Shown here: piece by piece, positions 8,108 through 15,226 of the stretch
How positions within the stretch are numbered: position 1 is the first letter of the stretch
How the letters are laid out: each line of letters opens with the position of its first letter
From: Hymenobacter jeollabukensis
GTDB lineage: Bacteria; Bacteroidota; Bacteroidia; Cytophagales; Hymenobacteraceae
Direction: 5' to 3'
DNA: 64,000 nucleotides
Assembly (NCBI RefSeq): GCF_005771675.1
Contig: NZ_VAJM01000001.1
Coordinates: 310,001-374,000 of the forward strand
Notes under the pieces: generated by a model
Databases searched by the model: none
Told to the model about the DNA's origin: nothing
What the model saw: the letters and a program-made list of their open reading frames with translations, nothing else
Made by a program: the position numbers and the translations under genes

Positions 8108-8129
8108 AGCACGACTTTCAGGTCGTGCT
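8108..8129. repeat. Short palindrome after rsgA (REP-like or terminator)
   Basis: AGCACGAC and GTCGTGCT form a perfect 8-bp stem with loop TTTCAG. No T-run follows on either strand, so it looks more like a REP-type palindrome than an intrinsic terminator. Confidence 0.5.
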
Positions 8130-8239
8130 ACCACTATCGTTGCCGGCTCCCACAACTCGCTGATTCGGCTCGGCAACAACCTGCGCCCCGTTCGCTGCGA
8201 ATACACCAGTACGGGCCTCCTTGGGCGCGGACGTATTCC

Positions 8240-9133
8240 ATGAAGCATCACATTGCCTTCATTGGCCTGGGCCGCATGGGCCAGGCCATGGCGACCAACC
8301 TGCTGCTGGCCGGCCACACCCTCACCGTCTACAACCGCTCGCCGGACAAAGCGGAGGCCATGCGGGCCCGCGGCGCCAGCGTAGCCGACACGCCCGCCGA
8401 CGCGGTGCGCGAGGCCGAAGTCGTCTTCACGATGGTGACCGACGACGAGGTGCTGCGCGAGCTGACCACTGGCGACGACGGCATCCTGGCCGGCCTGCCC
8501 CCCGACGCCGTGCACGCCTCCTGCAGCACCGTGGCCCCCGCCACCAATCAGGAGCTGGCCATGATGCACCGGGAGCACGGCTCCTGGCTGGTGGCGGCGC
8601 CGGTGTTCGGGCGGCCCATCGTGGCGGCCAACGGGCAGTTGTGGGTGTGCCTGGCCGGCCCGAACAAGGCCAAGTCGCGCCTGCTGCCGCTGCTGCCTTC
8701 CTTCAGCCAGGGCAACTTCGACCTAGGCGAAGACCCGGGCGCGGCCAACGTGCTCAAGCTCTGCGGCAACTTCATGCTGGGCGCCGCCATCGAGGCCATG
8801 GCCGAAGCCTTTACCCTGGCCGAAAAGAGCGGGCTAGACCGCATGGTGGTGTTTGAATTTCTGACCACGGCGCTGTTCAACAGCCCCGCCTACCGCACCT
8901 ACGGCCGTATGGTGGCCGAGGAAGACTACCAGCCCGCTGGCACGGCACCGTCCCTGCTGGAGAAAGACCTGAAGCTTACGCTGGCGGAGGCCCGCGCCCA
9001 CCAGGTGCCCATGCCCGTGGCCAACATCATCCTTGACCATCTGACCGCCACCGTCACCCGCCACTCCTCCGCCGATGAAGACTGGACGTCCTTCGCCCGG
9101 CGCATTTCCGAAAGCGCGGGTTTGATTCGGTGA
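8240..9133 (+). CDS. NAD(P)-dependent beta-hydroxyacid dehydrogenase (HIBADH family)
   Basis: Oxidoreductase of the 3-hydroxyisobutyrate dehydrogenase/6-phosphogluconate dehydrogenase-like family, 297 residues. The Rossmann domain begins with FIGLGRMGQAMA near residues 6-17. The substrate region CSTVAPATNQE is the family's second signature, in a variant form, and the catalytic lysine is in NVLKLCGNFML in the middle of the protein. The C-terminal helical domain is complete. The natural substrate cannot be read from the sequence; glyoxylate/succinic-semialdehyde reductases and tartronate-semialdehyde reductases belong to the same family. ATG 8240 starts MKHHIAFIGLG; longer upstream frames lack family similarity. 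It stands alone between two palindromic elements. Confidence 0.88.
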   Translation: MKHHIAFIGLGRMGQAMATNLLLAGHTLTVYNRSPDKAEAMRARGASVADTPADAVREAEVVFTMVTDDEVLRELTTGDDGILAGLPPDAVHASCSTVAPATNQELAMMHREHGSWLVAAPVFGRPIVAANGQLWVCLAGPNKAKSRLLPLLPSFSQGNFDLGEDPGAANVLKLCGNFMLGAAIEAMAEAFTLAEKSGLDRMVVFEFLTTALFNSPAYRTYGRMVAEEDYQPAGTAPSLLEKDLKLTLAEARAHQVPMPVANIILDHLTATVTRHSSADEDWTSFARRISESAGLIR

Positions 9134-9146
9134 AATAATCTGCTCG

Positions 9147-9378
9147 GTCATCCTGAGCAGCGCAAACCGCAGGAAGACGTAGCCAAGAACATTGCGCGTC
9201 CCTCGCTCCGCCGCTGCCCATGAAGTGCTGAAGCTTTCTTTGTGATGTCATTAACACCGAAGCGCAGCTACCTAGCCCGAACGACGGGGCCTTGGTAGCT
9301 GCGCTTCGGCGTTGGTGCAAGGTGTGAGCAAGGTCCTTGACTCCGTCGACCTTCGGTTCGGCTACGCCTCAGGATGAC
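9147..9378. repeat. MITE-like palindromic element with 11-bp terminal inverted repeats
   Basis: GTCATCCTGAG at 9147-9157 is the exact inverse of CTCAGGATGAC at 9368-9378, bounding 232 bp without a gene. Inside, AACACCGAAGCGCAGCTACC at 9253-9272 pairs with 9294-9313 (19 of 20), a very stable hairpin. The left end closely resembles the repeat at 16876-16910, so this is a dispersed family. No transposase is present. Confidence 0.75.
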
Positions 9379-9398
9379 ACGCCTTTTCCCATTCTCAA

Positions 9399-10022
9399 CT
9401 ACTCGCTGGGCGGCAGCAGCACTTTGTCGATGACGTGGATGATGCCGTTTTTCGACACCACGTCGGGCGTGGTGACTTTGGCGCCGTTGACGGTGATGTT
9501 GTCGCCCTGCACGCTGATTTTCAGCTTGTGGCCTTCCATGGTAGTCAGCTCCTGCCCGTCGCGCAGGTCGAGGGCCAGCAGGCGGCTCTGGATGATGTGG
9601 TAGCCCAGCAGGCCGGTCAGGTTGTCCTTGCTTTCGGGCTTGAGCAGGCCGGCCATGGCGCCGTAGGGCAGGCCCTTGAAGGCGGCGTTGCTCGGGGCAA
9701 ATACGGTGTAGGGCCCGTCACCGGCCAGCTTGGCGGCCAGGTCGGTTTTCTGGGCGGCGGCCAGCAGCTGGCTTAGCTCGGGCGATGCGGCCAGGTTCTG
9801 GGCCAGGGTTTTGTCGGGGGTGAGGGCCGAGCCGCCCACTTCCACGCCGCCGGTTTTGCCCATGCGCAGGGAATCGGAGCTGGCGTTGGGGTCGTAGGCG
9901 GTGGAGTCGGTGACGGCAGCGTCGGTGCCTTCGGGGTTGGTGGTTTCGGGCTGGGAGTTGCAGGCGGCCAGCAGCGGCAGCAAAGCCAGCAGGGGCGTAA
10001 AGCGGATGCGCATAGAAGTCAA
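9399..10022 (-). CDS. Fasciclin-domain lipoprotein 1
   Basis: Secreted lipoprotein of 207 residues with one fasciclin (FAS1) domain. The N-terminus has a hydrophobic segment ending in a lipobox-like LLAAC at about residues 17-21. An acidic linker follows, then the FAS1 domain from about residue 70 to the end. FAS1 H1 and H2 motifs are visible as YTVFAPSNAAFKGLP and as the closing NGIIHVIDKVLLPP. FAS1 domains mediate adhesion or act as extracellular scaffolds; the partner here is unknown. A second start at Met4 (10013) is possible. It is a tandem paralogue of the next gene, 157 bp upstream on the same strand. Confidence 0.9.
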   Translation of the reverse strand: MTSMRIRFTPLLALLPLLAACNSQPETTNPEGTDAAVTDSTAYDPNASSDSLRMGKTGGVEVGGSALTPDKTLAQNLAASPELSQLLAAAQKTDLAAKLAGDGPYTVFAPSNAAFKGLPYGAMAGLLKPESKDNLTGLLGYHIIQSRLLALDLRDGQELTTMEGHKLKISVQGDNITVNGAKVTTPDVVSKNGIIHVIDKVLLPPSE

Positions 10023-10127
10023 ATTGGGAGCGTAAAGCTAGCAGACGCAAGAGCGGCCGGCAAGGTTGGCCCGGCGGCGGCTTCTCCCCTTTCTGCGGGC
10101 CGCCACGACGACGCCCGGCAAGAAAAA

Positions 10128-10154
10128 GCCCGGCCTGCGTGGAGCAGACCGGGC
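10128..10154 (-). terminator. Intrinsic terminator of fasciclin gene 2
   Basis: Read on the minus strand, GCCCGGTCTGC pairs with GCAGGCCGGGC (one wobble) around a 5-nt loop and is followed by five T. It lies between the two fasciclin genes, so they need not be one operon. Confidence 0.85.
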
Positions 10155-10179
10155 CGGTATTCGCCAGACCGCGCCGGGC

Positions 10180-10797
10180 TTAGAGCTTGGCCGGCAGCAG
10201 CACTTTGTCGACCACGTGGGTCACGCCGTTGCTCGACACCACGTCGGGAATGGTGACGGTGGCGCCGCCGACCATCACCTTGCCGTCTTTCACGCTCACT
10301 TTCAGCTTCTCGCCTTCCACGGTGGTCAGTTCCTGGCCATCGGTCAGGTCGGCGGCCTTCAGGGCGCCGGGCACCACGTGGTAGGTCAGCACTTTGGTGA
10401 GCTTGGCCTTGCTCTCGGGCTTCAGCAGGCCGTCCACGGTGCCGGCGGGCAGGGCTTCAAAAGCCGCGTTGGTGGGCGCGAAGACCGTGAACGGGCCGGC
10501 GCCTTTCAGTGTCTCCACCAGGCCGGCGGCCTTCACGGCGGCTACCAAAGTGGTGTGGTCCTTGGAATTCACGGCGTTGTCGACGATGTCCTTATCGGGC
10601 GTCATCATGGCGCCGCCCACCAGCACGCCTTCGCCGGCCGGGGCCGCGGTGGCCGAGTCCATGGGCGCCTCCGTGACGGTGGCCGTTTCGGTGGTCGTGG
10701 TGGTTTCGGCCGTTTTGTTGTCGCCGCAGCTGCTGAGGGCCAGCGGGGCCGCCACGGTCAGCAGGGCCAGGGCAGCGGTGGTCAGGGTCTTTTTCAT
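10180..10797 (-). CDS. Fasciclin-domain lipoprotein 2
   Basis: Second FAS1-domain lipoprotein, 205 residues. The signal peptide starts [21 protein letters not shown] and ends in a lipobox LSSC at about residue 24. A Thr-rich linker of repeated TTTT/TET precedes the FAS1 domain (about residues 65-205), which contains [15 protein letters not shown] and ends [13 protein letters not shown]. The two fasciclin proteins share domain layout and many residues, which points to local duplication. An independent terminator follows this gene, so each member probably has its own transcript. Likely located in the outer membrane or periplasm; the ligand is unknown. Confidence 0.92.
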   Translation of the reverse strand: MKKTLTTAALALLTVAAPLALSSCGDNKTAETTTTTETATVTEAPMDSATAAPAGEGVLVGGAMMTPDKDIVDNAVNSKDHTTLVAAVKAAGLVETLKGAGPFTVFAPTNAAFEALPAGTVDGLLKPESKAKLTKVLTYHVVPGALKAADLTDGQELTTVEGEKLKVSVKDGKVMVGGATVTIPDVVSSNGVTHVVDKVLLPAKL

Positions 10798-10895
10798 CGA
10801 GCGGAATGAGGGTTTGGAAAGAAGGATGGCACCGCGGGTGGCCGTATGTCAACGGCCCGCGGTCAGCACCTTACGAAGCCCGAGGGCACCCCGGA

Positions 10896-10925
10896 TTTGC
10901 GACCCGCCGTAAACAGCTACTTTTG
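10896..10925 (+). promoter_or_regulatory. Promoter of the cyclophilin gene
   Basis: TTTG at 10896-10899 and TACTTTTG at 10918-10925 are 18 bp apart, close to the Bacteroidota consensus. The ATG is 58 nt downstream. Confidence 0.72.
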
Positions 10926-10983
10926 CAGCCGCTCCGGCCCGCGGGCCGGTTCGGGTACCCGTTTCCCCACAGTCCCTCATTCC

Positions 10984-11448
10984 ATGAAAACTGCCGAAAT
11001 CCACACCAGCAAGGGTGTGATGAAAGTTGAGTTCTACGAGCAGGATGCTCCCGGCACCGTGAAGAACTTCACCGACCTGGCCCAGAAGGGCTTCTACGAC
11101 GGGCTGAAGTTTCACCGCGTGCTGCCGAACTTCGTGATTCAGGGCGGCTGCCCCAACTCGCGCGACGGCGCCAAGGGCACGCCCGGCACCGGCGGCCCCG
11201 GCTACAAGATTCCCTGCGAGCTGACCGGCGGCAACCAGTACCACGACCGCGGCGTGCTCTCTATGGCCCACGCCGGCCGCAACACCGGCGGCTCGCAGTT
11301 CTTCATCTGCCACTCGCGCGACAACACCGCCCACCTCGACCGCAACCACACCTGCTTCGGCAAGGTGGTAGAGGGCCTGGACGTCATCGACCAGATCCGC
11401 CCCAACGACACCATCGAGAAAATCGTGGTGCAGGACGACCAGGCCTAG
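10984..11448 (+). CDS. Cyclophilin-type peptidyl-prolyl cis-trans isomerase
   Basis: Catalyses proline isomerisation in protein folding. The 154-residue protein is a compact bacterial cyclophilin without a signal peptide, so it should act in the cytoplasm. Catalytic residues are recognisable in FHRVLPNFVIQGG (about residues 42-54), and the segments GVLSMAHAGRNTGGSQFFI and FGKVVEGLDVID are conserved. The ATG at 10984 is preferred over upstream starts because it sits after a good promoter and gives MKTAEIHTSKGVMKVEF, the usual N-terminus. A terminator with seven T follows, so the gene is monocistronic. Confidence 0.95.
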   Translation: MKTAEIHTSKGVMKVEFYEQDAPGTVKNFTDLAQKGFYDGLKFHRVLPNFVIQGGCPNSRDGAKGTPGTGGPGYKIPCELTGGNQYHDRGVLSMAHAGRNTGGSQFFICHSRDNTAHLDRNHTCFGKVVEGLDVIDQIRPNDTIEKIVVQDDQA

Positions 11449-11476
11449 CGCCGGCCCTTCTGCCACGCAGCAAAAA

Positions 11477-11502
11477 GCCCGCGGCCGTATTCGGCGGCGG
11501 GC
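11477..11502 (+). terminator. Intrinsic terminator after cyclophilin gene
   Basis: An 11-bp stem with one mismatch (GCCCGCGGCCG against CGGCGGCGGGC), loop TATT, is preceded by five A and followed by seven T. Confidence 0.88.
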
Positions 11503-11543
11503 TTTTTTTACGACCGATGGCGGCACCGGCAGCTCAAAAAAAA

Positions 11544-11578
11544 TGCCCTCCCGCCGGCCGGTACCGACGAAGAGGGCA
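11544..11578 (-). terminator. Probable terminator of the small minus-strand gene
   Basis: On the minus strand TGCCCTC pairs with GAGGGCA across a 21-nt loop and is followed by eight T. It lies 83 bp past the stop of the 60-codon gene at 11661. Confidence 0.6.
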
Positions 11579-11660
11579 ACGCTAGTCGCAGACCGGCGGA
11601 AGGGCAATCGGGAGCAGCAGCCATTCCCTTCTGCTGACCCCGCATCCGCGGTCCGGGCAA

Positions 11661-11843
11661 CTAGTATTTCTGGAAAATCCACCGGCAGCCGGGCTGGTAT
11701 TTCTTGTATACCGGCCGGTGCATGCTGGTCTTGCCACGGCGGCCGAAGTTGCCGGGGCGGGCCGCGGCGGCGTCCAGCGAGGGCAGCAGCAGGGCAACAA
11801 CCAGGAAGAACGAGGCGAGGCGGGCGAGGACGGTGGCTTTCAT
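11661..11843 (-). CDS. Small secreted basic protein, 60 residues
   Basis: I do not recognise a named family. The predicted product begins MKATVLARLASFFLVVALLL, a good signal peptide with cleavage likely after DAAA near residue 27. The mature part is about 33 residues, strongly basic and aromatic (FGRRGKTSMHRPVYKKYQPGCRW is typical in composition; shown in part). The frame is supported by the signal peptide, the ATG at 11843 and a terminator-like hairpin downstream on the same strand. A longer reading frame upstream lacks a plausible start. It could be a small surface or antimicrobial-type peptide, but nothing in the neighbourhood (cyclophilin, histidine kinase) shows a role. Confidence 0.5.
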   Translation of the reverse strand: MKATVLARLASFFLVVALLLPSLDAAAARPGNFGRRGKTSMHRPVYKKYQPGCRWIFQKY

Positions 11844-12111
11844 AAGTTCGGGCAAAAAGGGCGTTTCGGGAGCGTGGAGCGGGCCGTTGTGCCCGTTCGA
11901 CATGACAAAGGTGCGGCGGCCCGCCCCCTGCCCGCCGGGAGTTTCGCCGAATGGGGAAAACGGCTGTGCGAACGGCGCGCCTCGCTGGCTGAGCCCGGCC
12001 GGCAACCCGTTCGGCGGTTGCGCCGTTGCCGGTATGGGCTTTTCCGCGAACTTGCCGGCCTGATAATCGGGCCCGTCCCACCCTTCGCCTTCACCGCCCG
12101 GCGCTGCCGCT

Positions 12112-14658
12112 ATGCCCGACTTTCCCCCCGCCACCCTGGCTTCGGCCCCGGCCGGTGACCTGCTGCAGGCGCTGTTGAGCGTGTCGCTGACCGGCGTTAT
12201 CCTGTTCCAGCCCGTGTACGCCGCCGATGACGAGGCTACCATCGTCGATCTGGCCTACGTGCACCTGAACCCGGCGGCCCAGCGCATGCTGCGCCTGCCC
12301 GAGCGCCCCAACGACACCTTCCTCACGCTCTACCCCCACGCCCAGGCCCCCGAAACGGGCGTCTTCGACTTCTACTGCGCCGCCTTCCTGGCCGGCGGCG
12401 AAACCCGGCGCTACGACGTCAACTACCAGTTCGACGGGCTCGACAACTACTTCCACCTGCAGGCCCAGCGCAGCGGCGCCCTGCTGGTGGTGAGCTTTAC
12501 CGACACCGCCGACCACGCGCGCACGGCCGTGGAGGAGGCGCTGCGCGCCAGCCAGGCCCGGGAGCGGGCAGCCCGGGCCGAGGCCGAGCTGCAGCGCCAG
12601 CAGCTGCGCAGCGTGTTTCAGCAGGCCCCAGCCATGATCTGCATATTCGACGGGCCGGCGCACGCCTTCCAGTTTGTCAACCCGCAGTACCAGGCGCTGG
12701 TGGGCGAGCGGCCGTTGGTGGGCCGCCCCATCCGCGAGGCCATGCCCGAGCTGGCCGGCCAGTCCATTTTCGGGCTGCTCGACGAGGTGTACCACACCGG
12801 GCGCACCTTTCACGCCACCGAAATGCTGGTGCAGCTCGACCACCACAACGAGGGCCGGCGGGAGCTGGAAAAGCGCTACTACAACTTTATCTACCAGCCC
12901 CGCTACAACCTGGCCGGCACCATCGACGGCATCTTCGTCTTTGCCTACGACGTGACGCCGCAGGTGCAGACCCGCCAGCAGGTGCAGGCCCTCAACGAGG
13001 AGCTGGCCGCCATCAACGCGGAACTGCTGAGGACCAACACTGAGCTGCGGCACGCCCAGGCGCAGCTGCAGGAGCTGGCCCAGGCCCTGGAAGCCCGCGT
13101 GGAGCTGCGCACCCGCGAGGCGCAGGCCGCCCGGGCCGAAGCCGAGCGGCAGCGCGCCCTGCTGGAGCGCCTGTTTATGCAGGCCCCGGCCGCCATCTGC
13201 ATTCTGCGCGGCCCGGAGCTGGTGTTCGAGTTGGTCAACCCCGGCTACCAGCAGCTGTTTCCCGACCGGCAGTTGCTGGGCCGCCCCCTGCTCGAAGCAC
13301 TGCCGGAGCTCGGTAACCACATCGTGTACCAAGCGTTCCGGGAAGTGTACGCGACGGGCCACACCCAACAGGAGCTGGGCATGCTCATTCCGCTGGCCCG
13401 CCCCGGCGACGGAGTGCTGGAAAACCGCTACTTCAACTACATCCAGCAGGCCCGCTTCGACGAGCAGGGCCGCATCGACGGGGTGATGGTGTTTGCCTTC
13501 GAGGTGACGGAGCAGGTGCGCGCCCGCCAGGCCAGCGAAGCCAGTGCCCAGCGGCTGCAGCTGCTCACCGACGCGCTGCCGGTGCTCATCAGTTACGTCG
13601 ACCGCGACGAGCGGTACCAATTTGCCAACCGCGCCTACGAGGCTTGGTTCAACCAGCGCCCGAGCGACCTGATGGGCCAGCTGGTGCGCGACGTGGTGGG
13701 CGAAGCGGCGTACCGCAACGTCAAGCAGTACATGGAGCGGGTATTTGCCGGTGAGCGGCTGGAGTTTGAGGCGCGTATGCCCTACCGCGAGGACTTCGTC
13801 CGCTACATCCACGTCGACTACATTCCCGACTGGCGCGAGGGACAGGTGTTGGGTTTCTATGCCCTCGTCAGCGACGTGACCGAGCAGGTGGAGGCCCGGC
13901 AGCAGGTGGCCACCGCCAACGAGCAGCTGCGCGGCACCAACGCCGACCTCGACGCACTCAACCAGCAGCTGCGGCGCACCAACGTGGACCTGGACAACTT
14001 CATCTACACCGCCTCCCACGACCTCAAAGCGCCCATCACCAACATCGAGGGCCTGCTGCACGCCCTCTCCGAGCAGCTCCCGACCGAGGTGCTGCAGCAG
14101 GACCTGGTGGAGCCCATTCTGGCGCGCATGCACGGCGCGGTGGACCGCTTCAAGCGTACCCTGGACAACCTCACCGACGTGAGCAAACTGCAACAGGAGC
14201 ACGCCCAGCCCACCGAGCCGGTGGATCTGACCGCCCTGATCGAGGACGTGCGCCAGGACCTGCTGCCGCTGCTGCGCAATACCGGCGCCCGGCTCAGCGT
14301 GGACGTGGCCGCCTGCCCTACTATCCTGTTTTCGCCCAAAAACCTGCGCAGCATCATTTACAACCTGCTCAGCAACGCCCTCAAGTACCACCACCCCGCG
14401 CGCGTGCCCGACGTGCGCCTGAGCTGCCAGCACCTCGACGGCCGCCTGCACCTGCAGGTGCAGGACAACGGCCTGGGCCTCGACGAAGCGCAGAAGGGCC
14501 GCATTTTTGGCATGTTTCAGCGCCTGCACACCCACGTCGAAGGCTCGGGCATCGGGCTCTACATGGTGAAGAAAATCGTGGAAAATGCCGGCGGCAGCAT
14601 CCGGGTGCAGAGCGAGCTGGGCCAAGGCAGCACCTTTATTATCGACCTGCCGGCCTGA
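12112..14658 (+). CDS. Soluble multi-PAS sensor histidine kinase
   Basis: Histidine kinase of 848 residues without membrane segments, so it senses in the cytoplasm. About four PAS-like domains can be traced: residues 18-135, 165-285, 355-470 and 480-595. The second and third are alike, both starting with a QAPA-x-ICI strand. Coiled-coil stretches rich in Gln/Glu/Arg link them. The HisKA region carries the phospho-acceptor in TASHDLKAPI, with His636, and the ATPase domain has the N box NLLSNALKY, the G1 box DNGLGLD and a G2 box GSGIGLYMVKK. A single-domain response regulator lies 53 bp downstream and is the probable partner. No cofactor-binding residues identify the signal. Confidence 0.93.
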   Translation: MPDFPPATLASAPAGDLLQALLSVSLTGVILFQPVYAADDEATIVDLAYVHLNPAAQRMLRLPERPNDTFLTLYPHAQAPETGVFDFYCAAFLAGGETRRYDVNYQFDGLDNYFHLQAQRSGALLVVSFTDTADHARTAVEEALRASQARERAARAEAELQRQQLRSVFQQAPAMICIFDGPAHAFQFVNPQYQALVGERPLVGRPIREAMPELAGQSIFGLLDEVYHTGRTFHATEMLVQLDHHNEGRRELEKRYYNFIYQPRYNLAGTIDGIFVFAYDVTPQVQTRQQVQALNEELAAINAELLRTNTELRHAQAQLQELAQALEARVELRTREAQAARAEAERQRALLERLFMQAPAAICILRGPELVFELVNPGYQQLFPDRQLLGRPLLEALPELGNHIVYQAFREVYATGHTQQELGMLIPLARPGDGVLENRYFNYIQQARFDEQGRIDGVMVFAFEVTEQVRARQASEASAQRLQLLTDALPVLISYVDRDERYQFANRAYEAWFNQRPSDLMGQLVRDVVGEAAYRNVKQYMERVFAGERLEFEARMPYREDFVRYIHVDYIPDWREGQVLGFYALVSDVTEQVEARQQVATANEQLRGTNADLDALNQQLRRTNVDLDNFIYTASHDLKAPITNIEGLLHALSEQLPTEVLQQDLVEPILARMHGAVDRFKRTLDNLTDVSKLQQEHAQPTEPVDLTALIEDVRQDLLPLLRNTGARLSVDVAACPTILFSPKNLRSIIYNLLSNALKYHHPARVPDVRLSCQHLDGRLHLQVQDNGLGLDEAQKGRIFGMFQRLHTHVEGSGIGLYMVKKIVENAGGSIRVQSELGQGSTFIIDLPA

Positions 14659-14711
14659 GTTGCGTATAAGGCGGCAAGCTCCGCTCTGGCCTCCCCCGGG
14701 CCGTTTTCCGC

Positions 14712-15134
14712 ATGCCGCACCTATCCAGTATTCTGCTGGTCGACGATGACTCGACCACTAATTTTCTAAATCAGCACCTATTGCGCCGCATGGCCGTTGC
14801 CGATGAGCTATTGGTAGCGGAAAACGGCGCCGAGGCGCTCCGCCTGCTGGCGCCGCCGCCCCAGGCCCTGGGCAGCCCCGCCCCCTCCCTGATTCTGCTC
14901 GACGTGAACATGCCCGTGATGAACGGCATCGAGTTTCTGCAGGCCTGGCAGCAGCTGCCCGTGGCCCGCCGCCAGGGCACTGTGGTGGTGGTGCTGACCA
15001 CGTCCCTGCACGCGCGCGACATGCAGCAGGTGCAGCAGCTGCCCGTCACCACCGTCGTCGACAAGCCGCTGACCGAGGCCAAGGTTCACGCCATTCTGGA
15101 CCAATACTTCCAGCAGCACATCCCCGGAATTTAG
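14712..15134 (+). CDS. Single-domain response regulator (CheY-like)
   Basis: Receiver-only response regulator, 140 residues, with no DNA-binding or enzymatic output domain. The acidic pocket is in LLVDDDS (about residues 8-14), the phospho-acceptor is Asp64 in LLDVNMP, the conserved Thr/Ser is in VLTTS and the conserved Lys is in VVDKPL. It lies directly behind the multi-PAS kinase and is almost certainly its target; it probably acts by protein-protein contact or within a phosphorelay. A 46-bp palindromic terminator follows and separates it from the convergent AAA ATPase gene. Confidence 0.92.
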   Translation: MPHLSSILLVDDDSTTNFLNQHLLRRMAVADELLVAENGAEALRLLAPPPQALGSPAPSLILLDVNMPVMNGIEFLQAWQQLPVARRQGTVVVVLTTSLHARDMQQVQQLPVTTVVDKPLTEAKVHAILDQYFQQHIPGI

Positions 15135-15164
15135 GAGCATCTTCCATTCGATTTGCAATGGTCA

Positions 15165-15210
15165 GACCACAAAAAAGCCGCCTGCATTTGCAGGCGGCTT
15201 TTTTGTGGTC
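15165..15210. terminator. Bidirectional terminator, 46-bp perfect palindrome
   Basis: Two 22-bp arms around a TT centre are perfectly complementary. The core GCCGCCTGCA/TGCAGGCGGC is flanked by six A and six T, and the outer GACCAC/GTGGTC extends the pairing. It ends both the response regulator and the AAA ATPase gene. Confidence 0.92.
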
Positions 15211-15226
15211 CGGGTGGCAGCGGCAC

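Noticed and set aside
11844-12111. Possible tRNA or small RNA in the spacer before the histidine kinase
   Set aside because: No cloverleaf, anticodon arm or terminator-bounded transcript could be recognised; the spacer is simply GC-rich.
12091-14625. 844-codon minus-strand open frame opposite the histidine kinase
   Set aside because: Antisense shadow of a GC-rich gene; composition is Val/Gly/His/Gln-rich with no domain.
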